Program-made: the position numbers and the translations under genes
The notes under the pieces: generated by a model
Database searches by the model: none
What the model saw: only the letters and a program-made list of their open reading frames with translations
Told to the model about the DNA's origin: nothing
Shown: piece by piece, positions 23,401 through 33,674 of the stretch
How positions within the stretch are numbered: position 1 is the first letter of the stretch
Layout: every line of letters starts with the position of its first letter
Source of the DNA: Rhinolophus ferrumequinum
Lineage: Eukaryota; Chordata; Mammalia; Chiroptera; Rhinolophidae
Direction of reading: 5' to 3'
Length of the DNA: 64,000 nt
NCBI RefSeq assembly: GCF_004115265.2
Contig: NW_022680354.1
Span: 1,116,001 to 1,180,000 of the forward strand

Positions 23401-23662
23401 GGCCCTGAGAGCCCGGCTGCAGAGGCCCTGGGCGCCCGGCTGCAGAGGCCCTGGGCGCCCGGCTGCAGAGGCCCTGGGCACTGGGCGCCCGGCTGCAGAG
23501 GCCCTGGGCACCCGGCTGCAGAGGCCCTGGGCGCCCGGCTGCAGAGGCCCTGGGCGCCCGGCTGCAGAGGCCCTGGGCGCCCGGCTGCAGAAGCCCTGGG
23601 CGCCCGGCTGCAGAGGCCCTGGGCGCCCGGCTGCAGAGGCCCTGGGCGCCTGGCTGCAGAGG
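23401..23662. repeat. 23-bp GC-rich minisatellite, about 11 copies
   Basis: The unit begins GGCTGCAGAGGCCCTGGGCG and is 23 bp long; each copy contains CTGCAG. Copies differ little: one has AAGCCC for AGGCCC, one CACCC for CGCCC, one CGCCT, and one carries an extra 7 bp (CTGGGCA). Since 23 is not a multiple of three, any reading frame cycles through all three phases, and the unit has no stop in any of the six frames. This explains the overlapping open frames of 97-202 codons around it. No protein should be called here. Confidence 0.95.
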
Positions 23663-23664
23663 AG

Positions 23665-24795
23665 CACAGCACTGGCCCACTGTGCTGGCCGCAAATGGCA
23701 GAGGCAGGGCTGGACGGCCGTGATTTTATTAGAAGACGCGTTTGAGCAGGAGTTTTATCAGTCAAGTCTCAGATTTTTAAAACTTTAAAACTGGAAGTTA
23801 ATTGGGAAGAGCTTGCCCCAGAACGAGGTTGATTGGTGCCGGGTTATATGTGACCTGCGCCAGGTGTCCTGCGCAGGTCAGGGGCTCAGGGGACATGGTG
23901 GCCAGAAGCAGGCTTCCAAACCTGAAGAGATTCCACCTCAGAGAAGACTGAGTTTCAGAACACATCGTTTTTTACTTTATACGACCTTTCTACTGTGGGC
24001 ATAGAGTGAGGAGTTGGTACATGAGGAGAGAGAAAGCTGAACAAAGAAGGAACAAAGATAGAAAGGAGGAGCAGGCTGAGGAAGAAGGGTAAGGAATGAG
24101 GGAGGACGGAGAATGCCCCGACAGGCAGCGGCATGGAGGTGGGAGGCCGCAGCCACCTGTGACTGAGGGTGGGGCCAGGCGGGCGCCGTGGACGTGGCCC
24201 CAGCTCAGCAGACTCTCATGTAGCGATGAGTCTGATGCAGAGTGGGGCTGCCCGTGCATCTGGTGGCTGTGGATCCAGAGGCACCTACAATTGGGGTCGG
24301 GCCAGGCCCCGGGGCAGCCTGCTGCATGTCCTCCTCAGACCTTTCTCCTTTGATGGGCTTCAGACTTAGAAGAACTCCATGCTCCTATACTGTCCTTCCC
24401 ACCCGCTGTACCCAACCGTTTGCGTTCTGGAGGCGAGTGAAGGAGGAGCCGAAGGAGTTAGAAACTACGTGCACTTAGCTGAGCTTTCTGGGTCCTTCCT
24501 GCGTAAGCATGGCGTCCTGAGCAAGACCTCAGGCCTCACTCCAGGCCTGCTCAGTCAGAACCCGCATTTTCCCCTGGAAGGGGTGATTCCTATGCACCCC
24601 TCTTCTAGACATAGAACCGTAATCCAAGAGGACATCAGCGTTTAGAGGCTGGGTGCTTGAGTCTATTGTGTTACGCACATTTTAAACATGGCTCAGAGAT
24701 GAGCCTGCTGTCTCTAACCCAAACCATCTTAGCAGCTGCCTGCAGTGACTGCGGGGCAGGGGGCATGGAGTAGCCTGTGGCTGTTGTCAGGAGTA
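23665..24795. other. Unique non-coding DNA, GC-rich
   Basis: Nothing was recognised apart from a purine-rich stretch near 24000-24110. Short open frames lack domains. Confidence 0.35.
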
Positions 24796-24799
24796 TCAC

Positions 24800-24965
24800 A
24801 ACATTGCCCTTTCTCATTTCTGCAGCACCTTTATGTATCAGCCTGGCCATTCCCGTTAGACAGAAGGGAAATGGAGGCCCTGAATCTGGGTCACAGGGAC
24901 GCAGCGAATCAGAGAGGCCCCAGGCCCTTTGCTCGGCAGCCTCTCCCCATCATGCGTGGTGACGT
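24800..24965 (-). repeat. Possible MIR fragment
   Basis: The + strand text 'TTAGACAGAAGGGAAATGGAGGC' followed by 'GGTCACAGGGACGCAGCGAA' resembles inverted MIR ('ACAGATGAGGAAACTGAGGC', 'AGGTCACACAGCTAG'). It is strongly diverged. Confidence 0.35.
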
Positions 24966-24969
24966 GTGA

Positions 24970-27015
24970 GCACCACCGGGGACTCAGGTGGTGCTGTCTT
25001 TACAGAGGCAAAGAAGGAGGCGGTAGGTTTTATGCAAGGGTTTATCTACCAGCAAAATCATTCTGTCGGAGGCCCCCAACACAAAAAGGATGTGTGGCTT
25101 TCAGATTTCTTTCTGATAGATAAACAGATATATTAATAACTTTAAAATCACTGTCTTGTATGGATAATGAAATGAAAATCACTCAAATAAGTCGGTCTCC
25201 TCTGGTCTTTTTTGTCAATTTGAGCCTTTTGAGATTTGAGTCAATTTGAGTCAATTTGAGATTCTGTAAAATAGGTTAAAATGGTTTGCATATCCCCTCC
25301 CACATACTCTTCTGAAACTCTGGCTGCCAAATGGACGCTTTCATATCCTCTGTTCAGACTTCCGTGGGGTCCTAACTCTCAATGCCAAGGTGGCTGAGGC
25401 TCAGAGCCCAGGCTGACGGGGTCACAGTGTCCCTCCACCTCCTGATTTGGGAGACCAGCTGATCGGGAGACCTTTCTGTCGCTCCCGCGCTGCCTCTTCT
25501 GGTGAAAGGAATCACGTCCTCATTGGAGAGTTTGTGCCACTTTTAAGTAAGTCTTAGCAAAGGCAGTTCCATGGGGAGTTGCTTTTAGAGCTCCTTAGAG
25601 CTGTTTTATTGACCGTAATCATCTCACTAGGTCCAAAGTGCCGTGTGCTCTGGTCTGCCCGGCCGAGCAGGGCTCTGTCCTTTCCACCATTTCCTGGGTT
25701 TGACTTGAAGCAAAGGAGCGTGCTCACGGCTCTGGAAATGGACAAAGAAGAAATCATGATCATGGAGCCCTCGGACAATGAGGGTAATCAGGAACGATCT
25801 AGAAGGTGCCACTTTCCAGCTGGGAACATTGGTGACACTGCAAAGTCCTATCGCTGTTCTTAGAAATTCTGTTTCACCAGAGAACCCATGTAGGTCACTA
25901 TTAAACAGGTGGAAGCTACAATGGTGTAGAAAAGCATGACGTCACTTCTGCTTCTCCCTCCCCAAGCAACCGCCATTAGCATTTTAGTATGTTTTTTTCC
26001 CAGACTGTGTTCTGAGCAGCGTTTTGTCATAGTTATCATTTTTACTTACTCATTTTGGTAAGAATAAGGTTATGTGTTGTGGTCAGAGTTAGAACTTTAA
26101 ATTTAGAACTGCAAATAACATTTTGCAGAGGGGCCACTATTTTCGTGAAGCCAAATCAAATTTTTGCAAACCCCCCTCTCCTCCTCCCATTTCAGAGTTC
26201 CCCGAGCATTGTACAAAGAATGAGTGTTGCTTCGGTCAAATTCTTCCTGAAAATAATAGCTGTGACTAGCATTGACATAAGCATAGAACACCACGTGGGG
26301 GTGGTTAATGTCTCTCCATTTCTGAGAAGCGTGGCGGTCAGACACCTGAAGAGATCAGGGAGAGAGAATTCCAGACTCTCACTTGTGTCTCCTGAAGAAC
26401 ATTCTGTAGGTTGAACCCACAGGGGCACTTGTTTACTCTGCCTTGCCTGCCTCCCCAGTTCTCTCAGACTCTCCAGGTGCCCAGGAACCTTTTGAAGAAC
26501 CCCAAACTCATTCACCCACGTTCAGGTCTCAGCTCCAGCTTTTCACTAGTTCTTTATTTTTTTGGGGGTCAGATGAGTCTTTTGGGCCTATCCTCCTTTC
26601 CTTCAGCACACACATTATAACCTTTCTGTTAGGCGCCTGACTGAGCTCCACAGTACACCTGGGGAGGCAGGGACTGGTGACAGAGGGAAAGCACATACTC
26701 CATGACGGGCAGCCCGATTACCTCAGAATTCCTCCTTGCACCTTCACACCCTTTGGCCCAAGGTTTCCTTTTGGTACAACTGAGAGGAAGGGCATTCCTT
26801 TCTCCTAGTGTTCTTCACATCCTGAAGGCAGCCACCTTTACGGTGGGCTCCCACTGTCCCCCAGGCGAGCCGGCCACCCTCCTCCTTTCTCGGTGTCCTG
26901 GTTCCAGGCCCCTTCACAACCCCAGCTGTACCCTGTGACACGGTGCCTACTGTGCCCTAACCATTGCAGAGCAGAAGGGTTCCTGCACGCAGGCCGGGTG
27001 CCATCACTTTTACTA
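24970..27015. other. Unique non-coding DNA
   Basis: It holds a small tandem of GTCAATTTGA near 25215-25260 and several short open frames without known domains. An ATG in good context near 25736 is followed by only a short acidic frame and a weak donor; it is not called as an exon. Confidence 0.35.
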
Positions 27016-27020
27016 GACCC

Positions 27021-27131
27021 AGAGTGACCGACTTTCCTGGTTTTCCCAGGACTGTCCTGGTTTTAGCACTGAAGTTTCCTCATTTCAGAATCCCCTTCAG
27101 TTTTTGGCAAACCAGGATGGTTGTCCACCCT
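27021..27131. repeat. Short palindromic MITE-like MER repeat
   Basis: About 111 bp whose left end (AGAGTGACCGACTTTCCTGG) and inverted right end (AGGGTGGACAACCATCCTGG) match closely. This is the form of a small non-autonomous DNA element spread through mammals. The family name is not certain. Confidence 0.6.
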
Positions 27132-27134
27132 AAT

Positions 27135-27945
27135 CCTGGCAGCCCCACAAGGAGAAGATCCTGGAGGTCGGTGCTGGTGTGAAATGCTGGCTCCTGTCCT
27201 TGTGGGTTGAGGGTTGACTCCTCCACATGTGGTTGAGGGGTCCCCGCACTGGTCCATCAGGGCCATTAACTCCTCTACCTTTGGGCCGTAACCGAGGGCT
27301 GAGCAGGAAAAGACTTGAGTCAGAAAACCAGAGCTTTGGGTGCTTGAGATGGGAGCTATCACAGAGGGTATGTGTCCTCCACAGCTGCAGCTAAAACCGG
27401 AAGTGGGTCAAGGGTATGGCGTGGGAAAATCCAAAGTGGTGTCTGCCGACCCTCCAGGGCAAAATAAATACAACTTTACTGTGTTCTTTCCTCTCTGTAA
27501 CTCTGTTCTCTTTCTTTGATTCTCACTGCCATTTTTTAAAAAACAAATTTTCTACACCTGCTGTCTCTATTTCCTCAATAGTCTCTCTCAAATCCTTATA
27601 ATAAAGCTTGCACTTGGTCATTCATACTGAAAGTTTATCTTCAAAGAGCACTGTAAACATTAGTGATTATATACAAAGGTCAGTTTTCAGTCCTCGAATT
27701 CTCCACTCTGCAAGTTTTTCTCCCTTGTCTGCCCCAGTAATTCTGTGTTAATTTTGAGTGACCTAGCCTTCTGGCCACTGTTTTCTGTCTTTTTTCTCCT
27801 AACTTCAATTTGTCTTCTGCTCCCTAAGCAGAAGCACAAGTTCCCAGAACTTTTGTCCACATTTCTGAGCTCAATTACCATTTCTCTGTACATAACTATT
27901 CCTGTACCTCTCACTACAGCTCCTCTTTAATACCCCATCTCAAAT
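27135..27945. other. Unique AT-richer non-coding DNA
   Basis: No named repeat or gene was recognised. Confidence 0.35.
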
Positions 27946-27949
27946 CTTC

Positions 27950-28080
27950 ACACTAATCCTTTAGGTATCTCTAATTATTTGACCAATGAGGGAACAGACA
28001 CCCAGAGATTAACTTGAAAAATGGCCAGTACATGTGGCTGACATGGTTTTAAAGTCACGTCGAATGTCCAGTTACACAAT
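27950..28080 (-). repeat. MIR fragment
   Basis: 'CACACTAATCCTTTAGG', 'GAGGGAACAGACACCCAGAGA', 'TTAACTTGAAAAATGGCCAG' and 'ACATGTGGCTGAC' follow inverted MIR order, with heavy divergence. Confidence 0.5.
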
Positions 28081-28299
28081 ACCTCAGTCCCCTCACATTC
28101 TGTGTACCTTAAATGAAACCTGTTTCCTTCCCCTTAGGTCAGTTTTTATAACTTCTCCATGTAGAAATGTGTTAGAAACAAGTTTCCAGTCCTGATTTCC
28201 CCATTTCTATTGAGATGGAAAATTTGGTATCATTTTCATTCCTCCTTCCTCTTGGTCCTTAACTGATTTTTCATCATTCCCTCTTCACGTGTATCCTAG

Positions 28300-28445
28300 A
28301 AATGCATGGACTTTGGGATCAGATGACGTGGCTTTGAGGTGGGTGAATTTGAGGAAGTTGCTTTATCTCTGAGTTTCAGTTTGACGACACCAACACTGTC
28401 TAGGCTTGTTGTGAAGACTCATGAAACAGAATAAAGGAAACATCA
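28300..28445 (+). repeat. MIR SINE
   Basis: 'CATGGACTTTGGGATCAGA' at the head, then 'GAAGTTGCTTTATCTCTGAG', 'TTTCAGTTTGACGAC' and 'GGCTTGTTGTGAAGACTCATG' reproduce the MIR body in sense order. Confidence 0.75.
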
Positions 28446-28847
28446 AGGTCTAAACCCCAGACGCCGAGAAGCACTGTGATCAGCCGGCGATCGACCCCAG
28501 CCCCCAGTCCCTGTCAGCTCGCCTGTCCTGTCAGTTCTGGGACCCTGCTCCCTGCCCCTCCACAGCTCACAGGACACCCACTGCAGTCCAGCCCGGCACC
28601 TGCTCTCTCTCGTGTTTAGCCCGTGCCTGTACCTTACTTTGCTGTTGGCCACCCTCCCCTTCCTACCTGGCCAGGCTTCTGCCATCTCCCTGGCTGAGCT
28701 CCAGCCCTTCTTCATGAAGTCTGCTCAGAAGGCTGCAGCGGACACGCATGTGCTCCCTCTCTCCTCTCAACTCTTCTCGTTGCCAGTAGTTTCCTCAGCA
28801 ACTAATCAGACACTGCCCTGCGTGGCTGCCATTGCATGCTTGCAATG

Positions 28848-28950
28848 TATTGGTACCTCAACATGCATGTATTGGTACCTCGACATGCATGTATTGGTAC
28901 CTCAACATGCATGTATTGGTACCTCAACATGCATGTATTGGTACCTCAAC
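28848..28950. repeat. 22-bp minisatellite, about 5 copies
   Basis: The unit is 22 bp and starts TATTGGTACCTCAACATG; it includes the palindromes GGTACC and ATGCAT. Copies start at 28848, 28870, 28892, 28914 and 28936. They are nearly identical (one A-to-G change in the second copy), so the expansion is recent. The periodic peptide in this stretch comes from the repeat and not from a gene. Confidence 0.95.
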
Positions 28951-28954
28951 TTTC

Positions 28955-30990
28955 CAACGGTGGAAATTCCTTAAAGGAAGGTCGCTGCACTCCTTAGGAT
29001 CTCTGCTGTGTGTCACAGACTCCCTTCCAGTCTAAGTTTCTTGGGGTCCTACGGTTCAAAGTGCTGCTTTTCCTCGCCCAATGGTGAAAGCCGGCAGTTG
29101 GAATCAACAGGCCCTGTAAACTCTAGACTACACATATCATCCTCAGGAGTATGGCAGACAGCCTCACCCCAAACTTGAAAGCAGTGCCTTATGGCGATGA
29201 CAGGAGTTTACCAAACTGTCATTGGACTTTGTTCTGAATGGAATTTTCACATTTACTGTCAGACTTTCAGACTGGGAAATGTTTACATAAAATGTGTAAA
29301 AGCATTCCTTAGTTTTTCCGTCCCTCAGTGTCTATGCAAATGAGCAGTGTAACTTTAAATTTGAGGAAGATGGAGTAGGAGTGAGATCCCACAAGTTCTT
29401 TAATCCAGAGAGACAAAAACAAGATGGGCCTGAGTTTCCCAAGGCTGACGTATCATTTGGATTTTACTTTGAAATACAGAAGGGATATGGGGACATAGAA
29501 CACACCAGCCCAGTGAACCCACAAAGTAGCCACCTCGGGGATCGAACGGAAAGGCCGCAGGCCCAGGGTTGGCACTGGAAGCTATTCAAAGTCCAGGTCC
29601 AAAGTCACCTCCGATTCACTTCCCTCTGGGGGCAGAGAAGGCAGAAGGGGGGGGGCAGTCACTCCGGGGAGACTCCTCCAGCTAACTCTTTGCACTACAC
29701 TTCTGAGAGGTGGTCTGCATTTTGGTGGTGACCCTCGGTGTTTGCCAGGTAAGGAGCCTTCCCGGTCCATCAGGCTTTGTGTTTGGCCACACGAGATGAC
29801 TTTTCTCAATACGCTAAACTGTGTTTGCTTCCCCCCTCCTACTCCACCCCCGGCCCCCCCGCCCAGCCTTCATGCTAAAGAAGACCATGGAAGGGGAGTG
29901 TTAGAGGGAACAAGCAGAAAAGACGGGTCTAGAGAGAGTGCAATGCAGCATGTTCCCCAGTTCCCCATGCTGCCTGTTCATTTGTCTGCTAGGAATTTGG
30001 GGTCCCTAGTCAGCAGCCCTTCCAGCAGCTTCCACCACAGCGAGAATCAGAACCTCCGTGGAGATGCCGGAGATGAGAAGGGATGAAGAGGCAGCCCCGG
30101 GGAGAATAGAAAGGAGTGTTCCCTTTGGTCTCCATTCTGTGATCAGCCTGTTACAGCTCCGGGAGGAAGAGGGAAGTCACATGGAGGCTCCTTTTCAAAC
30201 AGACAAGGGGACAGGGCACCTCGTACGGGGGGAACATTAAATTACCTCAAAGGAAAATAAGTCAGGACTTAGTGAAAAAAGTTGTATTCAAAAGCCTTCT
30301 TGTAAGGGAGGATAGGGGGCTCTTTGCAGTTGGGTCCTGTGACCATAAGGTCTGCGAGCGTGTGTCACACAGAAGGGCTTTCTTCTCACAGGGTCAGGAG
30401 AAGGCAAACGGGTAAGCAGAGTCTTTGGAGGGAAGTGACCAGTGGAGTTTTCCCGGAAAAGCGTCCCGTTGTGGTCAGCTAAGTCCTGAGAGAGGCTGAC
30501 AGGGGGCCGTGCCCCACTTTTGGTCCTTGCTCAGCTCAGGCTTGGGGAGAAGCAGACTTTGGGGGTGTGTAGGGAGGAGTGAAGCCTGAGTAATGTTGAG
30601 TCGAGACAAAATGGGGGGTAAGCAACGGGCGTCGTGCACACTTGGTCAGCTCGGGAAGTGAAAGGAGGCAACGGGCTCCGAGCAGTGAAAGTATGAGTCA
30701 CCCCGTCTCGCTTCTTACAGATCTTGGCATCCCTTTGCTATAAATTTCTGTATTTCCTGAGGCTTGATTCACAGCAGCACACAGTATGATGGTAAACACC
30801 TTTATAATCCTTCCCTTTTTTGCTATTTTTTTAACCACTTGCAGGTAAGAATGAGTTCCTCGAGCGAATCACCAGTGGCTATTCCATCAATCGTTACATC
30901 TAATGACAAAGCACTCATTAGATCTGTCACCTGCCATTTCATAAAGATCACGTGCCCAGACTTTTAGGGACTTGTGTGTGTGTGTTTTAT
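28955..30990. other. Unique non-coding DNA
   Basis: No named repeat or gene was recognised. There is a G8 run near 29648 and a C-rich run near 29830-29870. Confidence 0.35.
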
Positions 30991-30999
30991 TATTGAGAT

Positions 31000-31140
31000 A
31001 TGAGTGACATATAACATTGGACTCATTTCAGGTACATAACACAATGATTTGATATTTGTGTATGTTGTGAAATGATGGCCACAATAACTCTAGTTAACAT
31101 TTGTTGCCACACGTAGTGTTTTTGATCCCAAATTATCACT
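31000..31140 (-). repeat. L1MA-like 3' UTR fragment, antisense
   Basis: 'TTATTGAGATATGAGTGACA', 'GACTCATTTCAGGTACATAA', 'GTGAAATGATGGCCACAATA' and 'CTAGTTAACATTTGTTGCCA' follow the inverted L1MA 3' UTR. Confidence 0.65.
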
Positions 31141-31169
31141 CGTGTTTTTTATCCCGTTACACAATCATA

Positions 31170-31345
31170 TTCGCTAACATTGATTAAGAACCCTGCAGGT
31201 ACTGTGTTAACCACCTTACATGGCCTAACCCGGTTATTTCCACATGGCACTCGGAGGTTAGAATTGTCGTGGTTTTTATCTGACAGAGACGGGACCTGTG
31301 ACATGGAGCGGTCGGTGACCTGCCTGTGAGAACACAGCTTTTATG
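31170..31345 (-). repeat. MIR fragment
   Basis: 'GCAGGTACTGTGTTAACCACC', 'GGCACTCGGAGGTTAGAATTG' and 'GACAGAGACGGGACCTGTGA' follow inverted MIR order, diverged. Confidence 0.45.
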
Positions 31346-31349
31346 GTGA

Positions 31350-32505
31350 ATCCACGTTCAGGGGCTCCGAGGAGGCATCACTAGCAAGAACTCAGTGGAG
31401 ACTCAGTCAATACGCTGAGCCACGCGTTCTGGAACACTTAGGAGTAGCAGATCTTCCCGCTCAACTTGCCAAGCATCCGTGCTGACAAGAGAGAACCAGG
31501 TAAAGGACTGTGAATGTTTGTCTCATTCTTTGGGGGGCACCACCACCCAGGTCCTCCCTGCTCGTCAACTTTACTGCTGGTTGGACTTCCGTCCCAGGGA
31601 GTCATATGATTATTTTATGCTTTACAGGATATAGACAGTTAACCATCTGCATTTGGGCAAATAGGCGTTACTTTTAAGTAGGAAGTGGTAATTCAGCAAT
31701 TTGCTTTGGGCCAATTCTGGTCTCTCACTGCATTTTTCTTAATGACCATTAGAAATTCCACCTTGTTGACAGAACCCCACTGGTGGTGTGGGCACTTGGC
31801 GGCAGCAGCAGTGAGCAGAGCGTAAGGGGACAGATCTCAGTGGATCACAGACTAAGGTAAGTATGGCTGAGCCGCCTGCACGCCTTTCAAAGCTACCTTA
31901 ACTTCTTTGGTACCCTGTTCTAAGGAATATTAGACATGGAACCGTTTCACTCTTAGGAATTCCAGAACGCTTGGCATACTGACTGTGCCTACACTTAATT
32001 AAACACTCACTGGCACGGGTACACTGTCCTTACAGTTTTAGTAGTAGCACTGTGCTTTCAAGAAGTTCCCTGTTCCTCTAAATGCACAGTGAGTGATTTT
32101 ATTCTAATTGCCTCTCACCACAGCTTGCGTGATGGTTGGGCACTGCTTCTTCCTGCATTAAATATCTGCAGGCATGGATCTGGAGAGAAACGCAATTCTT
32201 TGTTTAACGAAGTACACAAAAAGAGTTTGAAAAGCTACAAACTCAGCTAAGAAATGCTTTGCAGGCCATGCAAAAAGTGGTGTATGCCATGAAAGATAAG
32301 GAGCGGGCGTCACGAATCCCTGGGGGTTGAGTGGGAAGGAGTTTGTAAGGTTGCTATGTACGAGAAATGGATTGGGTGGGGATTTTTATGAGACTCGGTG
32401 CAATACAGGAAAAGCTCTGATTACTGATGCAAACGCCATAATAATTATGAAGTCAGTGTCTACCGATCTTTAGGAGAGTCTGCTATAGATCCCTCCCCAC
32501 AAAGC
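31350..32505. other. Unique non-coding DNA
   Basis: Nothing recognised. Confidence 0.35.
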
Positions 32506-32510
32506 CTAAG

Positions 32511-32796
32511 TACCGTGTTTTCCTGAAAATAAGGCCTAGCTGGACAGTCAACTCCAATATGTCTTTTGGAGCAAAAATTAATATAAGACTGGGTCTATAA
32601 TATAATATAATATAATATAATATAATATAATATAATACCGGGTATAACATAATATAATACCAGGTATAACATAATATAATATAATACCAGGTCTTACATA
32701 ATATAATATAAGACCAGGTCTTATATTAATTTTTGCACCAAAAGACGCATTAGAGCTGATGGTCCAGCTAGGTCTTATGTTCAGGAAAACACGGTA
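32511..32796. mobile_element. Palindromic TA-flanked MITE with an internal TATAA expansion
   Basis: This 286-bp element has terminal inverted repeats of about 75 bp. The left arm starts CCGTGTTTTCCTGAAAATAA and the right arm ends with its complement TGTTCAGGAAAACACGG, both flanked by TA. Both arms continue inward through TTTTGGAGCAAAAATTAATA / TATTAATTTTTGCACCAAAA. The centre is an ATATA-rich array, (TATAA)n with GGTATAACATAA variants. TA flanks and lack of coding point to a Tc1/mariner-mobilised element. The truncated copy at 13557 belongs to the same family. Confidence 0.85.
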
Positions 32797-32799
32797 GGA

Positions 32800-33295
32800 G
32801 CAGAAAGGAGATACTGGAGAGGTTGGCACTATAAAGAGATAAATACAACATCTGAATGAAAGCTACTCTTGAAATGATTAAAGATATAATTTCTGTAAAT
32901 AAAAGAGAAAATGTAAAAGCAAGCTTCTAAAGAGGCAAAAGGAACCAAAAGGTAAAGGAAAAAAAAAAGTCACAAACCTATATACAAATCACTGGAAAAA
33001 ACCTTCTGACCTCTTTCTTATTCAAAACCACTCTTATTCAAAAGCAGAAGGAAGCCAGCCTAGAGTTTCGGTCCACCGAGGTACATCTAAAAAAGGACAA
33101 AACACTGCAAGTCCAGTGATTTTGATGAATTGAGAAAACATGCATTTATTGAACACAGACCATTGCAGTGTGTGAGAGTCTGGTATCAGTAGGAGGTTTT
33201 AAAATAAATACATTATTTAAGATCTTGTGGCAATTTTACAGTCCTTCAGGAAGATCTTCTGGGGACCAAGTTAATTAGAATGGTGAGGGGTCAAA
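32800..33295. other. AT-rich non-coding DNA
   Basis: Nothing recognised. Confidence 0.35.
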
Positions 33296-33425
33296 CGCCC
33301 CAGATGAGTGGCAGTCTTCCCATCTATAAAATGGGTATCGTGTCCACTGTAAAGGGGTTTTGTGAGGTCAAAGACATAAAAGATGGAAATCAGTGATCCC
33401 AATGGCCAGAATGTAATTGGCACTT
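33296..33425 (+). repeat. Possible MIR fragment
   Basis: 'GTCTTCCCATCTATAAAATGGGTATCG' shortened to its core (CATCTATAAAATGGGTATCG) and 'GGGTTTTGTGAGGTCAAAGA' match the MIR core in sense orientation. Confidence 0.5.
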
Positions 33426-33434
33426 CATTTCTAG

Positions 33435-33672
33435 CATGCACACACACGTATGTACACATGCACATACACACAACATACATGCACGTGGATACACATGTAT
33501 ACATGCACACAAAATACACATGCACACACATGCATCTATGCACACAACAAACTCTCGTACACATGCACACACACGCACAGACCACACACCTGCACACACA
33601 AAGGCAAACACTCACAACACATGCATATACACATGCACACACAGGTACACGCATACACACAACACACACATT
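33435..33672. repeat. CA-rich imperfect microsatellite (ACACATGC-type)
   Basis: About 240 bp of alternating purine-pyrimidine sequence made of CA steps with regular TG and TA interruptions. Open frames on both strands through it encode only His/Thr- or Cys/Val-rich low-complexity peptides and are accidental. Such tracts can adopt Z-DNA. Confidence 0.95.
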
Positions 33673-33674
33673 CT

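Noticed and set aside
23180-23788. A 202-codon + strand frame and several - strand frames rich in Ala, Gly, Pro and Arg
   Set aside because: They are produced by the 23-bp minisatellite, which has no stop in any frame. Six overlapping frames cannot all be genes and none has independent support.
25730-25800. ATG in good context followed by an acidic peptide (MDKEEIMIMEPSDNE) and a GT
   Set aside because: There is no good acceptor upstream, no strong donor and no recognised protein. It could be chance.
23401-28950. Regular direct repeats considered as a CRISPR array
   Set aside because: The units are head to tail without unique spacers and the DNA is mammalian; both arrays are minisatellites.
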